Below the pieces are notes generated by a model that did no database searches, was not told the DNA's origin, and was given only the letters and a program-made list of their open reading frames with translations. The translations under genes and the position numbers were made by a program. Shown here piece by piece: positions 22,966 to 30,926 of a stretch of DNA of 41,266 nt. Location of the stretch: assembly GCA_026706395.1 (NCBI GenBank), contig JAPOYU010000007.1, positions 1 through 41,266 on the forward strand, read 5' to 3'. Source of the DNA: Chloroflexota bacterium. GTDB lineage: Bacteria > Chloroflexota > Anaerolineae > Aggregatilineales > Phototrophicaceae. Numbering within the stretch: position 1 is the stretch's first letter; every line of letters begins with the position of its first letter.

Positions 22966-24228
22966 CTACTCGCTCGCGCCGATCATGCCCTCCAGCAATT
23001 GCGGGAGGAACCAAATATCCAGCAAGGTCACCGGCTCCATGTCGCCCGCCAACTGCGTGCCGTCTTGCAGATTCAGCGGACCCGACCACAGGAATATCTC
23101 ACCTGCGTGCATCGGATCGGTCTGGAAATCGTGGATCTCCTGCGCGAATGTGGTAAGCGTCTCGCGGTGGTCCATGCCCAGGCCATCGCCGAAGACGTAA
23201 CCGCTGACACTGTAATCGGGATCGGTATAGAAGCCATCGTCGCCGATCTCATCCCACTTCGGCTCCCACCACAGCCATTCCTGCGACCAACTGCCATCCA
23301 TCACGCGCTCTACCACACTGAGATAAGCCGGACCCCAATTGTAGTAAGCCGAGCCCAGGCAGGCCTCCGGCGCTTCCACGCAGCCGTTGATGTTGCCGTA
23401 GGGCACGCCGTAGCTCGTATCGCCCTCCGCCATGTAGCGGCCCGCAACGGTGATCGCCTCGGTCGTATCAATGCCGGAAATGATGACGTCAGCGCCGCCA
23501 TCAAGCATTTGCTGCGCCACCTCGACCGGGTCCAGCGTCACACCCGGAATATGGAACCAGAAGCCGATCCATTTCACCTCGAAGGTGATGTCGTCCGCCG
23601 AGATATCATCGCGGTAATTGTCGGCGCAGTAACGCGCGCCCAGGTAGCTGGATGCGACCAGACGGCGCGTCTCCGGATTGATCAGCGCGCCCAGATAGCC
23701 GATGTGCCCCGATTCGCTCGCCAGCGCCGCGGCGCAACCGGCGATCATACGCGGCAATTCCATGTAGGTATTGAAGTTGCCAACATTCGCCGGCGGCAGC
23801 TCGGGCAAATCATGCATCATCGCATGCTCGCCCTCGACGATGTCGTTCGCCCGGATCGCGTTGCTGCCAGTGATATTGATGAAGGTCACATCGGGGAAGG
23901 CCGCCGCGACCACATTTGTATCTTCTTCAAAACTGTCGGACGTGGTGAAGATGACGGAAGCGCCTTCGTCGACCATCAATTCGACAACATCCATCAATGT
24001 GGTCTCAGGCGAATCAGCCGGGTTAAGGCTCTCAAATTCAAGTATCGTCGCGCCGGTTTTGGCGGCGACATACTCGCCCGCTTCATGGTGCGATGTGCTC
24101 CAGCCGCGGTCATCATTGGGGCCGACCAGCACAACGCCCACCACTAAATCGTCTTGCGTCATCGCGGGAACCGCCACGAACGCAACCAGTGCAAGTACAA
24201 GGACAAGTAACGGTAGTCTACGGAACAT
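22966..24228 (-). CDS. BMP/PnrA-type ABC transporter substrate-binding protein
   Basis: A 420-residue exported periplasmic-binding-type protein of the basic membrane protein (BMP) family, whose members bind nucleosides or related ligands for an ABC importer. The signal peptide is LLVLVLALVAFVAVPAMTQ (no lipobox cysteine). Family features are VGVVLVGPNDDRGWSTSHHEAGEY (about 27-50), DEGASVIFTTSDSFEED, the switch region MIAGCAAALASESGHIGYLG, and DGGADVIISGIDTTEAI near the ligand cleft. The ATG at 24228 has an excellent Shine-Dalgarno (GGAGGAA) five bases upstream. No permease or ATPase gene lies next to it, so it is an orphan component. A strong terminator follows at 22871-22920. Confidence 0.88.
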   Translation of the reverse strand: MFRRLPLLVLVLALVAFVAVPAMTQDDLVVGVVLVGPNDDRGWSTSHHEAGEYVAAKTGATILEFESLNPADSPETTLMDVVELMVDEGASVIFTTSDSFEEDTNVVAAAFPDVTFINITGSNAIRANDIVEGEHAMMHDLPELPPANVGNFNTYMELPRMIAGCAAALASESGHIGYLGALINPETRRLVASSYLGARYCADNYRDDISADDITFEVKWIGFWFHIPGVTLDPVEVAQQMLDGGADVIISGIDTTEAITVAGRYMAEGDTSYGVPYGNINGCVEAPEACLGSAYYNWGPAYLSVVERVMDGSWSQEWLWWEPKWDEIGDDGFYTDPDYSVSGYVFGDGLGMDHRETLTTFAQEIHDFQTDPMHAGEIFLWSGPLNLQDGTQLAGDMEPVTLLDIWFLPQLLEGMIGASE

Positions 24229-24454
24229 TGATTCCTCCAGGCATCGTTTCATAAAACCGTTCTGACGCGGCAGATAGCCACTGCGTAGAGTGTAACAAAT
24301 TCTATCGGCGCGGCAAACTTTCGATTTCAACCAGCCTGCCGCCGATTCTTCAGCGTTCTTCCCTATTGATCTTTTCCGCTAAAGTTTACGCTTTTCGCGC
24401 AATCGACATGTCCCGCACTATTCGAGCGAGCTAGTCCGCCCGACCTGTCGGCGT
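24229..24454. other. Intergenic gap upstream of the BMP-type gene
   Basis: A 226-base gap with lower GC than its surroundings. On the minus strand I can find TTTGCC, 17 bases, TACACT about 60 bases above the BMP-type gene as a weak promoter candidate, and TTGAAA somewhat further up. No repeat, terminator or small gene is evident. Confidence 0.3.
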
Positions 24455-25750
24455 TCATTCCGATGTTTCCAGCGCCGCTTGCTGCTCGGCAATCATCTCC
24501 GGACTGCAGTGCAGGTTGTCCAGTATCGCGGCTACATCTTCCGTCCGCCTTTGCGAGGCGATGGCAGCCGAAAGCGCGGCGAGGACTTCTTCGGGCAAGT
24601 CCACGTTAATTTCACCGCCACCGGTCTGGGCTTCGGCAATTGCCTTTAAGACGAGCTTCATGGTTTCTTCATCCATGCCCAGTGACTCCAGGAACACTAC
24701 CAAGGCCCGCCCAGACATGCCGCCATCTTGCAGCAGCAGATGAGCCCGCTCCATTAGCGAGTCTGTGAATTCGATGCCCTGTTGGGCTGCCACGTCCAGA
24801 TTGAGTCCGACGCTCAGCAGGTCGATCATGCCGATGCCGGTGCTGGCAATGTCTAGCTCGCCACGCAAATGTCCTGCCAGCATGGCGCCGATCAAACTGC
24901 CTTGAAGCGAGTTGTGGCCCGCGCCCGCGCTGACCGTCGCGCCAAGATTTATCGTGTTCGAAGTCGAATGAAAAACGGGCAATCCATTTTCAATCGCGAT
25001 CTGTGTGATCAAGGGCAAGCCACTCATCGTGAGCAGATCTGAGGGCAAAAGAAAGGCTTCTACCCCTTTATCCACCAAAGCTTGCGCGGCAACCGCCATG
25101 TCGGGCAGGTTAGAGATGGCGGCGACTTCGACCGTCAAGCCGTGCGCCTCCGCCGCCGCGATGATCGCCTCCGCGCCGAGGCGTCCGCTTGTTTCCGACG
25201 AACTGTATATCGTGCCGATCATCTTGAGGTCTGGATCCTGCAAGAGTAGAAGCGGCACGATGTCTTCGTATAGCGTAACGGATTCGATGCCGGCGACATG
25301 GCTGGGCTTGACGCAGGACGCTTGCGCGATGCCCGCTTCATAAGGATTGAAAACCGATGTGAATAGAACGATGGGCGGGTCGTCCATATCCGCCGTTATG
25401 TTGACGGCGGCCTGCGCGGTCGGCGTCGACAGTACAACCAAGGCGTCCGCGCCCCGGTCCAACGCATCCTCAATAATCGCGTTGACCGCGGCAAAATCAA
25501 AGTTGGCATCGTTCCAATGGACGTTGATGGTTTCGCCTTCGAGGTTTTCCCGCGCATGGAGCGTGGCATGCTCCGTTTCAGTAACGAGCCCGGAGGCAAG
25601 CAAAGTATCCAAGACTGCATTCTCTACATAGGTGAATGAAAAGAAGGAACCAAAGCGCAGCATGGCGACGGTGGGCTTGTCCTCAGCCTGCCCCGTGACT
25701 GCCGCTGCCATCAACAGCGAGCTAAACAAGATCAGCAATGTTTTCAACAT
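24455..25750 (-). CDS. ABC transporter substrate-binding protein, PF04392 (TrpX/XapX-like) type
   Basis: A 431-residue exported binding protein. The signal peptide is LLILFSSLLMAAAVTGQA. The body follows the order of the PF04392 'ABC transporter substrate binding protein' family: DALVVLSTPTAQAAVNI, PIVLFTSVFNPYEAGIAQ, LLLLQDPDLKMIGTIYSSSE, NLPDMAVAAQALVDKGVEAF, LLPSDLLTMSGLPLITQIA, and NGLPVFHSTSNTINLGATVS. An extra C-terminal helical region (about 335-431: MSGRALVVFLESLGMDEETM, EEVLAALSAAIASQRRTED) is longer than usual for the family and of unknown role. The start ATG 25750 follows AGGAGTGGG. As with the BMP-type protein, no permease or ATPase is adjacent. Ligand unknown; relatives bind aromatic amino acids. 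Confidence 0.82.
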   Translation of the reverse strand: MLKTLLILFSSLLMAAAVTGQAEDKPTVAMLRFGSFFSFTYVENAVLDTLLASGLVTETEHATLHARENLEGETINVHWNDANFDFAAVNAIIEDALDRGADALVVLSTPTAQAAVNITADMDDPPIVLFTSVFNPYEAGIAQASCVKPSHVAGIESVTLYEDIVPLLLLQDPDLKMIGTIYSSSETSGRLGAEAIIAAAEAHGLTVEVAAISNLPDMAVAAQALVDKGVEAFLLPSDLLTMSGLPLITQIAIENGLPVFHSTSNTINLGATVSAGAGHNSLQGSLIGAMLAGHLRGELDIASTGIGMIDLLSVGLNLDVAAQQGIEFTDSLMERAHLLLQDGGMSGRALVVFLESLGMDEETMKLVLKAIAEAQTGGGEINVDLPEEVLAALSAAIASQRRTEDVAAILDNLHCSPEMIAEQQAALETSE

Positions 25751-25827
25751 TTTCCCACTCCTATCCTATTGTTCATTCCATATCCTGTTTTCAGCAACGC
25801 GAGCCAAATCTGAAAACCAAAGTATTA

Positions 25828-26538
25828 TCACCGTCGGTATCGCGCAATCAGCATTTCTCTGCGTATGCGAATCAGATAGTTTACCCCCTCATCGACGGTC
25901 AGCGCCGTGATACGCCGCGGCAATTCCTCCGGCATCACGCTGCGCCGCAACCCGGCCGCAAATTCTCGCAAGTCTTCCAGCGTGTCCAGATCGGTGATAT
26001 ATTCAAATTGCTCGCAGTGCTCGGCGTGGAACAAGCGCTCATCTACCGCCGCCTGCAGCATCTCGTCCGCCATGCGCTTTTCGGCGACGGAATCCGACGA
26101 ATCAATCTCGCCGATATGCGCCGGCCCTTCCGCCAACTCCAATTCGACCTGCCGATTTCTCGCCGTTGGACGCAGATCAATCATCACGCCGCCGGGCCGC
26201 AGAACTCGCCTGGCTTCTGACAGGGCATGAACCATGCCCTCCGGCTTAATTCATCAGAACGAAAGTGAGAATATCGCCTGATCAAAGCTGCCATCGCGAA
26301 AGGGCAGGCGGACTCCATTCGCTGCCGCTATGCGTACAGAATTGGGCAACGGCTCATGGCCAACCTTAGGCAGACTCGCCGGCAGATCGATCCCGATTAC
26401 CCGCGCCGCCAAGTCGGCGTACTTCCGTGTCAGCCGACCATCGCCACAGCCGATCTCCAACACGCGACCAATATCTCGCGGAAGCATGTCAAACAGATAA
26501 CGACTTTCCAGTCCCTTGCTATCGCCTCGTATCGCCAT
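25828..26538 (-). pseudogene. SAM methyltransferase interrupted by two adjacent in-frame TGA codons
   Basis: Two open stretches on the minus strand together make one class I methyltransferase of about 236 codons. The first (26538-26254) has the SAM-binding motif RVLEIGCGDGRLTRKYA, the acidic strand VIGIDLP and FRDGSFDQAIFSLSF. Then come two consecutive TGA codons (26256-26251). The same frame continues as IKPEGMVHALSEARRVLRPGG, the normal following motif, to the end at 25828. Frame is kept across the break, so the lesion is two stops rather than a net frameshift. In related enzymes the segment often reads LSFHH before the next helix. An internal ATG at 26235 could restart the second half, but that piece lacks the SAM site. 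Either a young pseudogene, a sequencing or assembly error, or stop readthrough. It starts 17 bases after the FN3/SH3 gene. Confidence 0.7.
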
Positions 26539-26555
26539 CGCGCCTCGGCGTCAGC

Positions 26556-27830
26556 TTAGCCACAGCCATGGCGGAAAACATAATCAATGTTGACCCAACC
26601 TATTTCGCCGTTGTATTCGACCTTGAACCAATCCCTCGTCCTTTCCGTAGCGATCAGGATTGTCTGATAAGGGATCTCCGCAATGACGCCATATTCGAGT
26701 CCCGGTCCCTGACGAAGATTGATAATGTCGCCGGCTCTCAGACTGCAATAGCTCAGCGGTCGAGCTCCGGGCATTGTCATTTCTGTCTGTGCCGATTCCC
26801 CTGTCTCTTCCTGCGCTTCCGCTTCAAGTGCAACAGGCTCGGTCGCGAGCGGCAAGAACACCCTGGTCGACCCGCCGATGGCATCACAGCCCGGGCTCGC
26901 TGCCAAATAAGTCCCGCTGGCCCAGCCCCTTTGCCCTTCGTAATCGACCAGGAACCAGTCTCCGGCTCTTGCCATGCCAATCAGTCTGGTGCCATGGGGC
27001 ATTGTGTCTATACGCGCGTAATAAACGCTGGGGCCCCCGCGCAGGCTTAGGTAACCAGTGGCGGTCAATTGACAGATTGTTGACGAAGTGGGACCCGTTT
27101 CCGCGGTGTCCGGGGCCAGTGACGCTTCATCTGACGCTGCATCAGCATCGCCAGAGGTTTCGCTCGCTCGGAGGAGCACCACCATCCCAGTCCGGTCAAC
27201 TGAGCCGCAGGTCATGCCATCGACAATTTCAGCAGCCAAGTCCGATATCACTCTCGGTGACGTAGCGGTGTCCACAAACTTTAGCCTTCCATGCTTGAGG
27301 AAGCAGAATCGCACTTTAGAAGCGCGACCCCAAATGTCGATCGCATCAAGTACGCCGGCCGCGATCAACGAAGGATCGCCGATCCCGCCGGGAATGACCG
27401 ACTGGCAGTTCGTGCCTTTTCCGATGCCGCTGACGACCAGGCGGTCTGTCATCTCGGCACAATGATACTGCGGCGGCAGAGTATGCGACGGACAGTAAGC
27501 CATGCCCAGATTGATATTGGCAAAGCCCGAACCCTGGTCATGATCCACATAAATATCGTATGTCCCCGGTTTTAGATTCCCGAGAGACAATGATGTTTCT
27601 CCGGTCGACCCGCCGGAGCGTTCGTTGGCATCGCCGGGGCCGCGGTAGAAAACTCTGTAGCCGGAGGCGCCCGGCACTGCCGACCAATCGACGGTAACGA
27701 TGCCGTCGCAGTCTCTTACCGCTCGTACAGGTTCGGGAGGACTTTGCGCCAGCGCGCTTGTAGCCGCCCACAGCAGAAGTCCCGCCAGACAAAGCAATAA
27801 GCATTTTCTTATGGTCATGTACTTATTCAT
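26556..27830 (-). CDS. Secreted fibronectin-III plus two bacterial SH3-domain protein
   Basis: A 424-residue exported protein. The signal peptide is LLLCLAGLLLWAATSALAQ. About 33-105 is a fibronectin type III fold (VTVDWSAVPGASGYRVFYRG, NLKPGTYDIYVDH). About 115-215 is an uncharacterised cysteine-containing region (CPSHTL, YHCAEM, GTNCQ, FCFLKHG, MTCGSVD). Two SH3b domains follow, each with the LRxGP signature: LSLRGGPSVYYARIDTMPHG...GWASGTYL (about 255-310) and INLRQGPGLEYGVIAEIPYQ...GWVNIDYVF (about 370-420). They are joined by an acidic Gln/Glu-rich linker. SH3b domains usually bind cell wall or other surface polymers, so a surface or extracellular role is likely. ATG at 27830 or 27818. 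Confidence 0.8.
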   Translation of the reverse strand: MNKYMTIRKCLLLCLAGLLLWAATSALAQSPPEPVRAVRDCDGIVTVDWSAVPGASGYRVFYRGPGDANERSGGSTGETSLSLGNLKPGTYDIYVDHDQGSGFANINLGMAYCPSHTLPPQYHCAEMTDRLVVSGIGKGTNCQSVIPGGIGDPSLIAAGVLDAIDIWGRASKVRFCFLKHGRLKFVDTATSPRVISDLAAEIVDGMTCGSVDRTGMVVLLRASETSGDADAASDEASLAPDTAETGPTSSTICQLTATGYLSLRGGPSVYYARIDTMPHGTRLIGMARAGDWFLVDYEGQRGWASGTYLAASPGCDAIGGSTRVFLPLATEPVALEAEAQEETGESAQTEMTMPGARPLSYCSLRAGDIINLRQGPGLEYGVIAEIPYQTILIATERTRDWFKVEYNGEIGWVNIDYVFRHGCG

Positions 27831-27950
27831 AAGCTGTTATCGCAGAAAGCGTTTAGTATGTTACTACTATAATCACTTTGTCTTAAAATGAGAGAAGTTG
27901 TCAAATCACTGCCGCGCTCCGGAATCTGCGCTGCGAAATGATATCCTTTG

Positions 27951-27967
27951 TTTGATACTGTATCAAA
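27951..27967. promoter_or_regulatory. Perfect palindrome upstream of the MocR-type regulator
   Basis: TTTGATAC-T-GTATCAAA: two eight-base arms around one central base, no mismatch. It lies in the 234-base divergent gap between the FN3/SH3 gene and the regulator gene, 98 bases before the regulator ATG and about 60-80 bases upstream of its predicted transcription start. GntR/MocR proteins often control their own gene or the divergent one from such sites. An operator is the best reading. Confidence 0.55.
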
Positions 27968-27993
27968 AATTTTCGGGATCGGGCGACGCCAAA

Positions 27994-28022
27994 TTGCAAT
28001 TGGACATACTTGGCGCTAAAAT
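27994..28022 (+). promoter_or_regulatory. Promoter of the MocR-type regulator gene
   Basis: TTGCAA at 27994-27999 and TAAAAT (5/6) at 28017-28022 are spaced by exactly 17 bases. Transcription would start near 28029, giving a leader of about 36 bases to the ATG at 28065. The -35 box lies inside a near-palindrome CCAAATTGCAATTGG (27989-28003), a second possible operator. Confidence 0.55.
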
Positions 28023-28064
28023 TGGATTTATACCGTTTCTGGCAATGAAAAGCGGGCTTTCCCC

Positions 28065-29540
28065 ATGTCAAAGGATGCGCTCAACATCACAATCCAGCGC
28101 GAAAACGAAACGCCAATCTACCGCCAGATCATCGGGCAGATCCGCAGCCAGATAGAGAGCGGCGCTCTCCCAGCCGGGACCCGCCTGCCCGCCAGTCGCA
28201 GTCTCGCCCGTCAACTCGGCCTCAGCCGCATCAGCGTCGTCAATGCCTACATCGAGTTGCGTAGCTCCGGCTACCTGAGCGCCCACGCTGGTCGCGGCAC
28301 CTTCGTCGCCCGCAACCGTGAAGCCCCCGAAGCCGCGCCGCCTCAGCGTCCACCGGCTGTCGAGCAACGCGCGGCCTCCATTCGGGGGATGATGCGCCTC
28401 GCCCGCAAAAGCGGCGTCATCGACTTTAGCAGCGGCTCGCCGCCCAGCGAGTTCTTTCCCGTCCGCTACCTCCAAGACGCCATCAACCAGGTCATCGAAC
28501 GCGACGGCGCGGGCGCTCTCTCCTATGAAGTCGCCGAGGGATACCTGCCGCTGCGCAGCGCCGTGCGTGACTACGTCCGCGCCATCGGCATCCATTGTCG
28601 CCTCGAGGATGTACTCATAACCGGTGGCGCTCAGCAAGCCATCGACCTCGTCCTGCAATCCTTGATGAGCCCTGGCGAGATCCTGCTCACTGCCGATCCC
28701 ACCTACCTCGGCATCATCGACATCGCCCAGGCTCGCCGGGTCCGCATTTACGGCATCCCAATAGACGAAGACGGCATCCGCATTGATGCCCTGGAAAACT
28801 GCCTCGCCGATTTGCAACCCCGCTTGATCTATGTCATGCCCAGCTACCAGAACCCCACTGGACACTTGATGCCGATGCACCGCCGCCGTCAACTCGTTCG
28901 GCTCGCCGCCCAGCACGGCATTCCCATCCTTGAAGACGAGGTCTACCGTGAGTTTCGTTTCGAGGGTGAGGAGCTGCCGCCTCTCAAAGCCCTCGATGAA
29001 AGCGGCAACGTCATCCACACCAACGCCTTCACCAAAGTCCTCTTGCCCGGCATTCGTATCGGCTATCTTATCGCCGGCGGACCCCACTATGAGCGGCTGG
29101 TCCGTGTAAAACAAGCCGCCGATATCTCCACCTCAGGCTTGAACCAGCGCACCATCCACCACTTGCTTGAGCGCGGCGTCTTGGCACAGCAACTGGAACG
29201 AAATCGCCTTGAATTGCGCCGCCGTCGCGTCGCGGCTCTAGCAGCAGCGCAGCGCTACTTCCCGCCCGGCGCCACCTGGATCTCGCCCCAGGGCGGGCTC
29301 TACCTCTGGGTCGAGCTGCCACCCGACGGTCCCAGCGCCGCCGAAACCTACATCGCCGCTATCCAACGTGATGTCGCCTTTGCCATCGGCGCTCTCTTCT
29401 ACACCGGCGATGGCGGGGGGCACGCTCTGCGCCTCAACTTCGGCATCCACAAACCGGCTGTGATCGACGAAGGTTTCAAGCGCATAGGCGAAGCCTGGTC
29501 TGCCGAGTACAAGCGCGTCGCCAAAGGCCTCGTCTTTTGA
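28065..29540 (+). CDS. MocR-family regulator (GntR helix-turn-helix fused to aminotransferase domain)
   Basis: A 491-residue transcription factor of the MocR/PdxR/GabR type. Residues about 8-82 are a GntR winged helix (PIYRQIIGQIRSQIESG, LPASRSLARQLGLSRISVV, LSAHAGRGTFVA). A linker of about 30 residues leads to a fold-type I aminotransferase domain (about 115-485). PLP-site residues are intact: Asn263 in SYQNPTG, Asp291 and Tyr294 in LEDEVYREF, the Schiff-base Lys324 in NAFTKVLLPG, and Arg331. It therefore probably senses PLP or a PLP-amine adduct. Start ATG 28065 fits the promoter at 27994-28022. Its target is not obvious: neighbours are the divergent FN3/SH3 gene and the convergent esterase. 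No pdx, gab or taurine genes are nearby. Confidence 0.92.
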   Translation: MSKDALNITIQRENETPIYRQIIGQIRSQIESGALPAGTRLPASRSLARQLGLSRISVVNAYIELRSSGYLSAHAGRGTFVARNREAPEAAPPQRPPAVEQRAASIRGMMRLARKSGVIDFSSGSPPSEFFPVRYLQDAINQVIERDGAGALSYEVAEGYLPLRSAVRDYVRAIGIHCRLEDVLITGGAQQAIDLVLQSLMSPGEILLTADPTYLGIIDIAQARRVRIYGIPIDEDGIRIDALENCLADLQPRLIYVMPSYQNPTGHLMPMHRRRQLVRLAAQHGIPILEDEVYREFRFEGEELPPLKALDESGNVIHTNAFTKVLLPGIRIGYLIAGGPHYERLVRVKQAADISTSGLNQRTIHHLLERGVLAQQLERNRLELRRRRVAALAAAQRYFPPGATWISPQGGLYLWVELPPDGPSAAETYIAAIQRDVAFAIGALFYTGDGGGHALRLNFGIHKPAVIDEGFKRIGEAWSAEYKRVAKGLVF

Positions 29541-29614
29541 CCGCCCGTTCATGTTCAACTTCTGCGGCGACAAATAGGCCGCCCGCCAATGTCGCGCCTG
29601 CTGAACAGTCCGCA

Positions 29615-29630
29615 GCAGACGTCAGTCTGC
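29615..29630. terminator. Hairpin between convergent regulator and esterase genes
   Basis: GCAGAC (29615-29620) pairs perfectly with GTCTGC (29625-29630) across the four-base loop GTCA, overlapping the esterase stop codon. No T-tract follows on either strand. Possible bidirectional end structure. Confidence 0.25.
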
Positions 29631-30908
29631 AATCGCCTGATTCGCGAGTACGCGCAGTTCGCGCCGGATGGGGTAAGAGGAAGACGGCATCAATTGCGTC
29701 AGGAACATGGCGGTCATGTCCTCGGCGTGATCTACCCAGAAAGTCGTGCTGGCTGCGCCGCCCCAGCCAAACTCGCCCGGCGAGCCTAGAATCTGCGCCC
29801 TTGCTGGATCGAGCAGAACGTATCCGCCCAAGCCAAAACCGACGCCATCGTGGCGCGTTTCACTGCGCAGGCCGCCTCGGCGCAGATTATGCCGCGCGCC
29901 AAGACCCATGCCGACGCCGTCCGGCCGCGTGTCACTTTGGAGGATGTAGCTCATGTTCGACAGATCGCAATTGCCTGGCAGATGATTGCTGGTCATTAGC
30001 TCCACTGTTTTGCGTCCCAGCAAACGCGTGCCGTCAAGTTCACCCTTGTTGAGCAGCATCTGGCAGAAGCGCAGATAATCGCCTGCGGTCGAGACCAGAC
30101 CGCCGCCGCCGGAGCAAAGCTTCGGCTGCTTCAGGTAGCTGCTTTCGCCGGGCTTGTCGATGAGGCGGAACCCGTCGCCATCCCGTTCATAATTGGCAGC
30201 AAAACGATCCACTTTATCCGCTGACATCATGAAGCTGGCATCGACCATGCCGAGCGGTTGGAGAATCTCGTCGGCAAAAAAGCAATCGAGTGACTTTCCT
30301 GAGATAACTTCGATCACATGGCCCAGGACATCGGTAGCCATGCTGTAGCTCCAGCGCGCCCCCGGCGAAAACAGCAAGGGCAGTTCACAGAGATGATCGA
30401 TCATGTCAGCTAGTGACTTGTCTGCGCCGAGCAAATCGCGGTCGCGATACATGGCGTCGATGGGATGCGCGTGCATATGCCCATAGGTCAAGCCGGAGCT
30501 GTGGGTCAGCAAATCTCGGATGGTCATCTCTCGCTCGGCCGGGACGGTCAGATAACTCTCGGCATCGCCCGACTCGAACACTTCAAGCTGCTTGAAGCCG
30601 GGAATAAACTCCGAAGCCGGATCGTCCAGCTGCAGCAGACCGCGCTCATAAAGCATCAGCACAGACACCGAGGTGATCGGCTTGGTCATCGAATAGATGC
30701 GGAAGATCGTATCTTGCTCAATCGGGAATCCCGCTTCCACATCGCGCAAGCCGTAACGGTGGAGATACGCCGCTTTCCCGCGCCGGGCGATCAGGACGAG
30801 ATAGCCCGGTATCTTGCCCTCATCCACATAACGGTCAAAGTGATTGGCGATGCGCTCAAGACGGGCCGAGGATAATCCGACGTTTTCGGGGACACTAAAT
30901 TCGATCAT
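29622..30908 (-). CDS. Serine hydrolase of the beta-lactamase/esterase (class C-like) family
   Basis: A 428-residue penicillin-binding-protein-fold hydrolase. The nucleophile motif is SMTK (Ser73-Lys76) in RIYSMTKPITSVSVLML. The second motif is YSM in ARWSYSMATDVLGHVIE, and the third is GWGG in FGWGGAASTTFWVD. Relatives with this pattern (EstB-like) are esterases or carboxypeptidases rather than true beta-lactamases. There is no signal peptide, so it is probably cytoplasmic. An oddity is that a 24-residue segment is duplicated in tandem: TRPDGVGMGLG is followed 24 residues later by TRHDGVGFGLG, matching a 72-base repeat in the DNA (about 29831-29870 and 29903-29942). It is the last gene of the long minus-strand block, 18 bases after the flavin monooxygenase, where it could hydrolyse the ester that enzyme makes (inference). 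Confidence 0.85.
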   Translation of the reverse strand: MIEFSVPENVGLSSARLERIANHFDRYVDEGKIPGYLVLIARRGKAAYLHRYGLRDVEAGFPIEQDTIFRIYSMTKPITSVSVLMLYERGLLQLDDPASEFIPGFKQLEVFESGDAESYLTVPAEREMTIRDLLTHSSGLTYGHMHAHPIDAMYRDRDLLGADKSLADMIDHLCELPLLFSPGARWSYSMATDVLGHVIEVISGKSLDCFFADEILQPLGMVDASFMMSADKVDRFAANYERDGDGFRLIDKPGESSYLKQPKLCSGGGGLVSTAGDYLRFCQMLLNKGELDGTRLLGRKTVELMTSNHLPGNCDLSNMSYILQSDTRPDGVGMGLGARHNLRRGGLRSETRHDGVGFGLGGYVLLDPARAQILGSPGEFGWGGAASTTFWVDHAEDMTAMFLTQLMPSSSYPIRRELRVLANQAIAD

Positions 30909-30926
30909 TCTTCGATATCTCCACAG

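Noticed and set aside
22999..24147. 382-codon frame opposite the BMP-type gene
   Set aside because: Arg/His/Ala-rich shadow translation. The minus strand has a signal peptide, a strong ribosome site and a terminator.
25828..26235. Reading the second half of the split methyltransferase as an independent gene
   Set aside because: It lacks the SAM-binding motif, begins mid-fold just before the LRPGG strand, and continues the exact frame of the preceding open stretch.
28068..29114. 348-codon frame opposite the MocR-type regulator
   Set aside because: Glu/Asp/Ala/Gly-rich shadow with no family features. The plus strand is a full regulator.
29622..30908. Antibiotic-resistance beta-lactamase
   Set aside because: The motifs (SMTK, YSM, GWGG) and lack of a signal peptide fit the EstB-like esterase group of this fold rather than a secreted class C enzyme.
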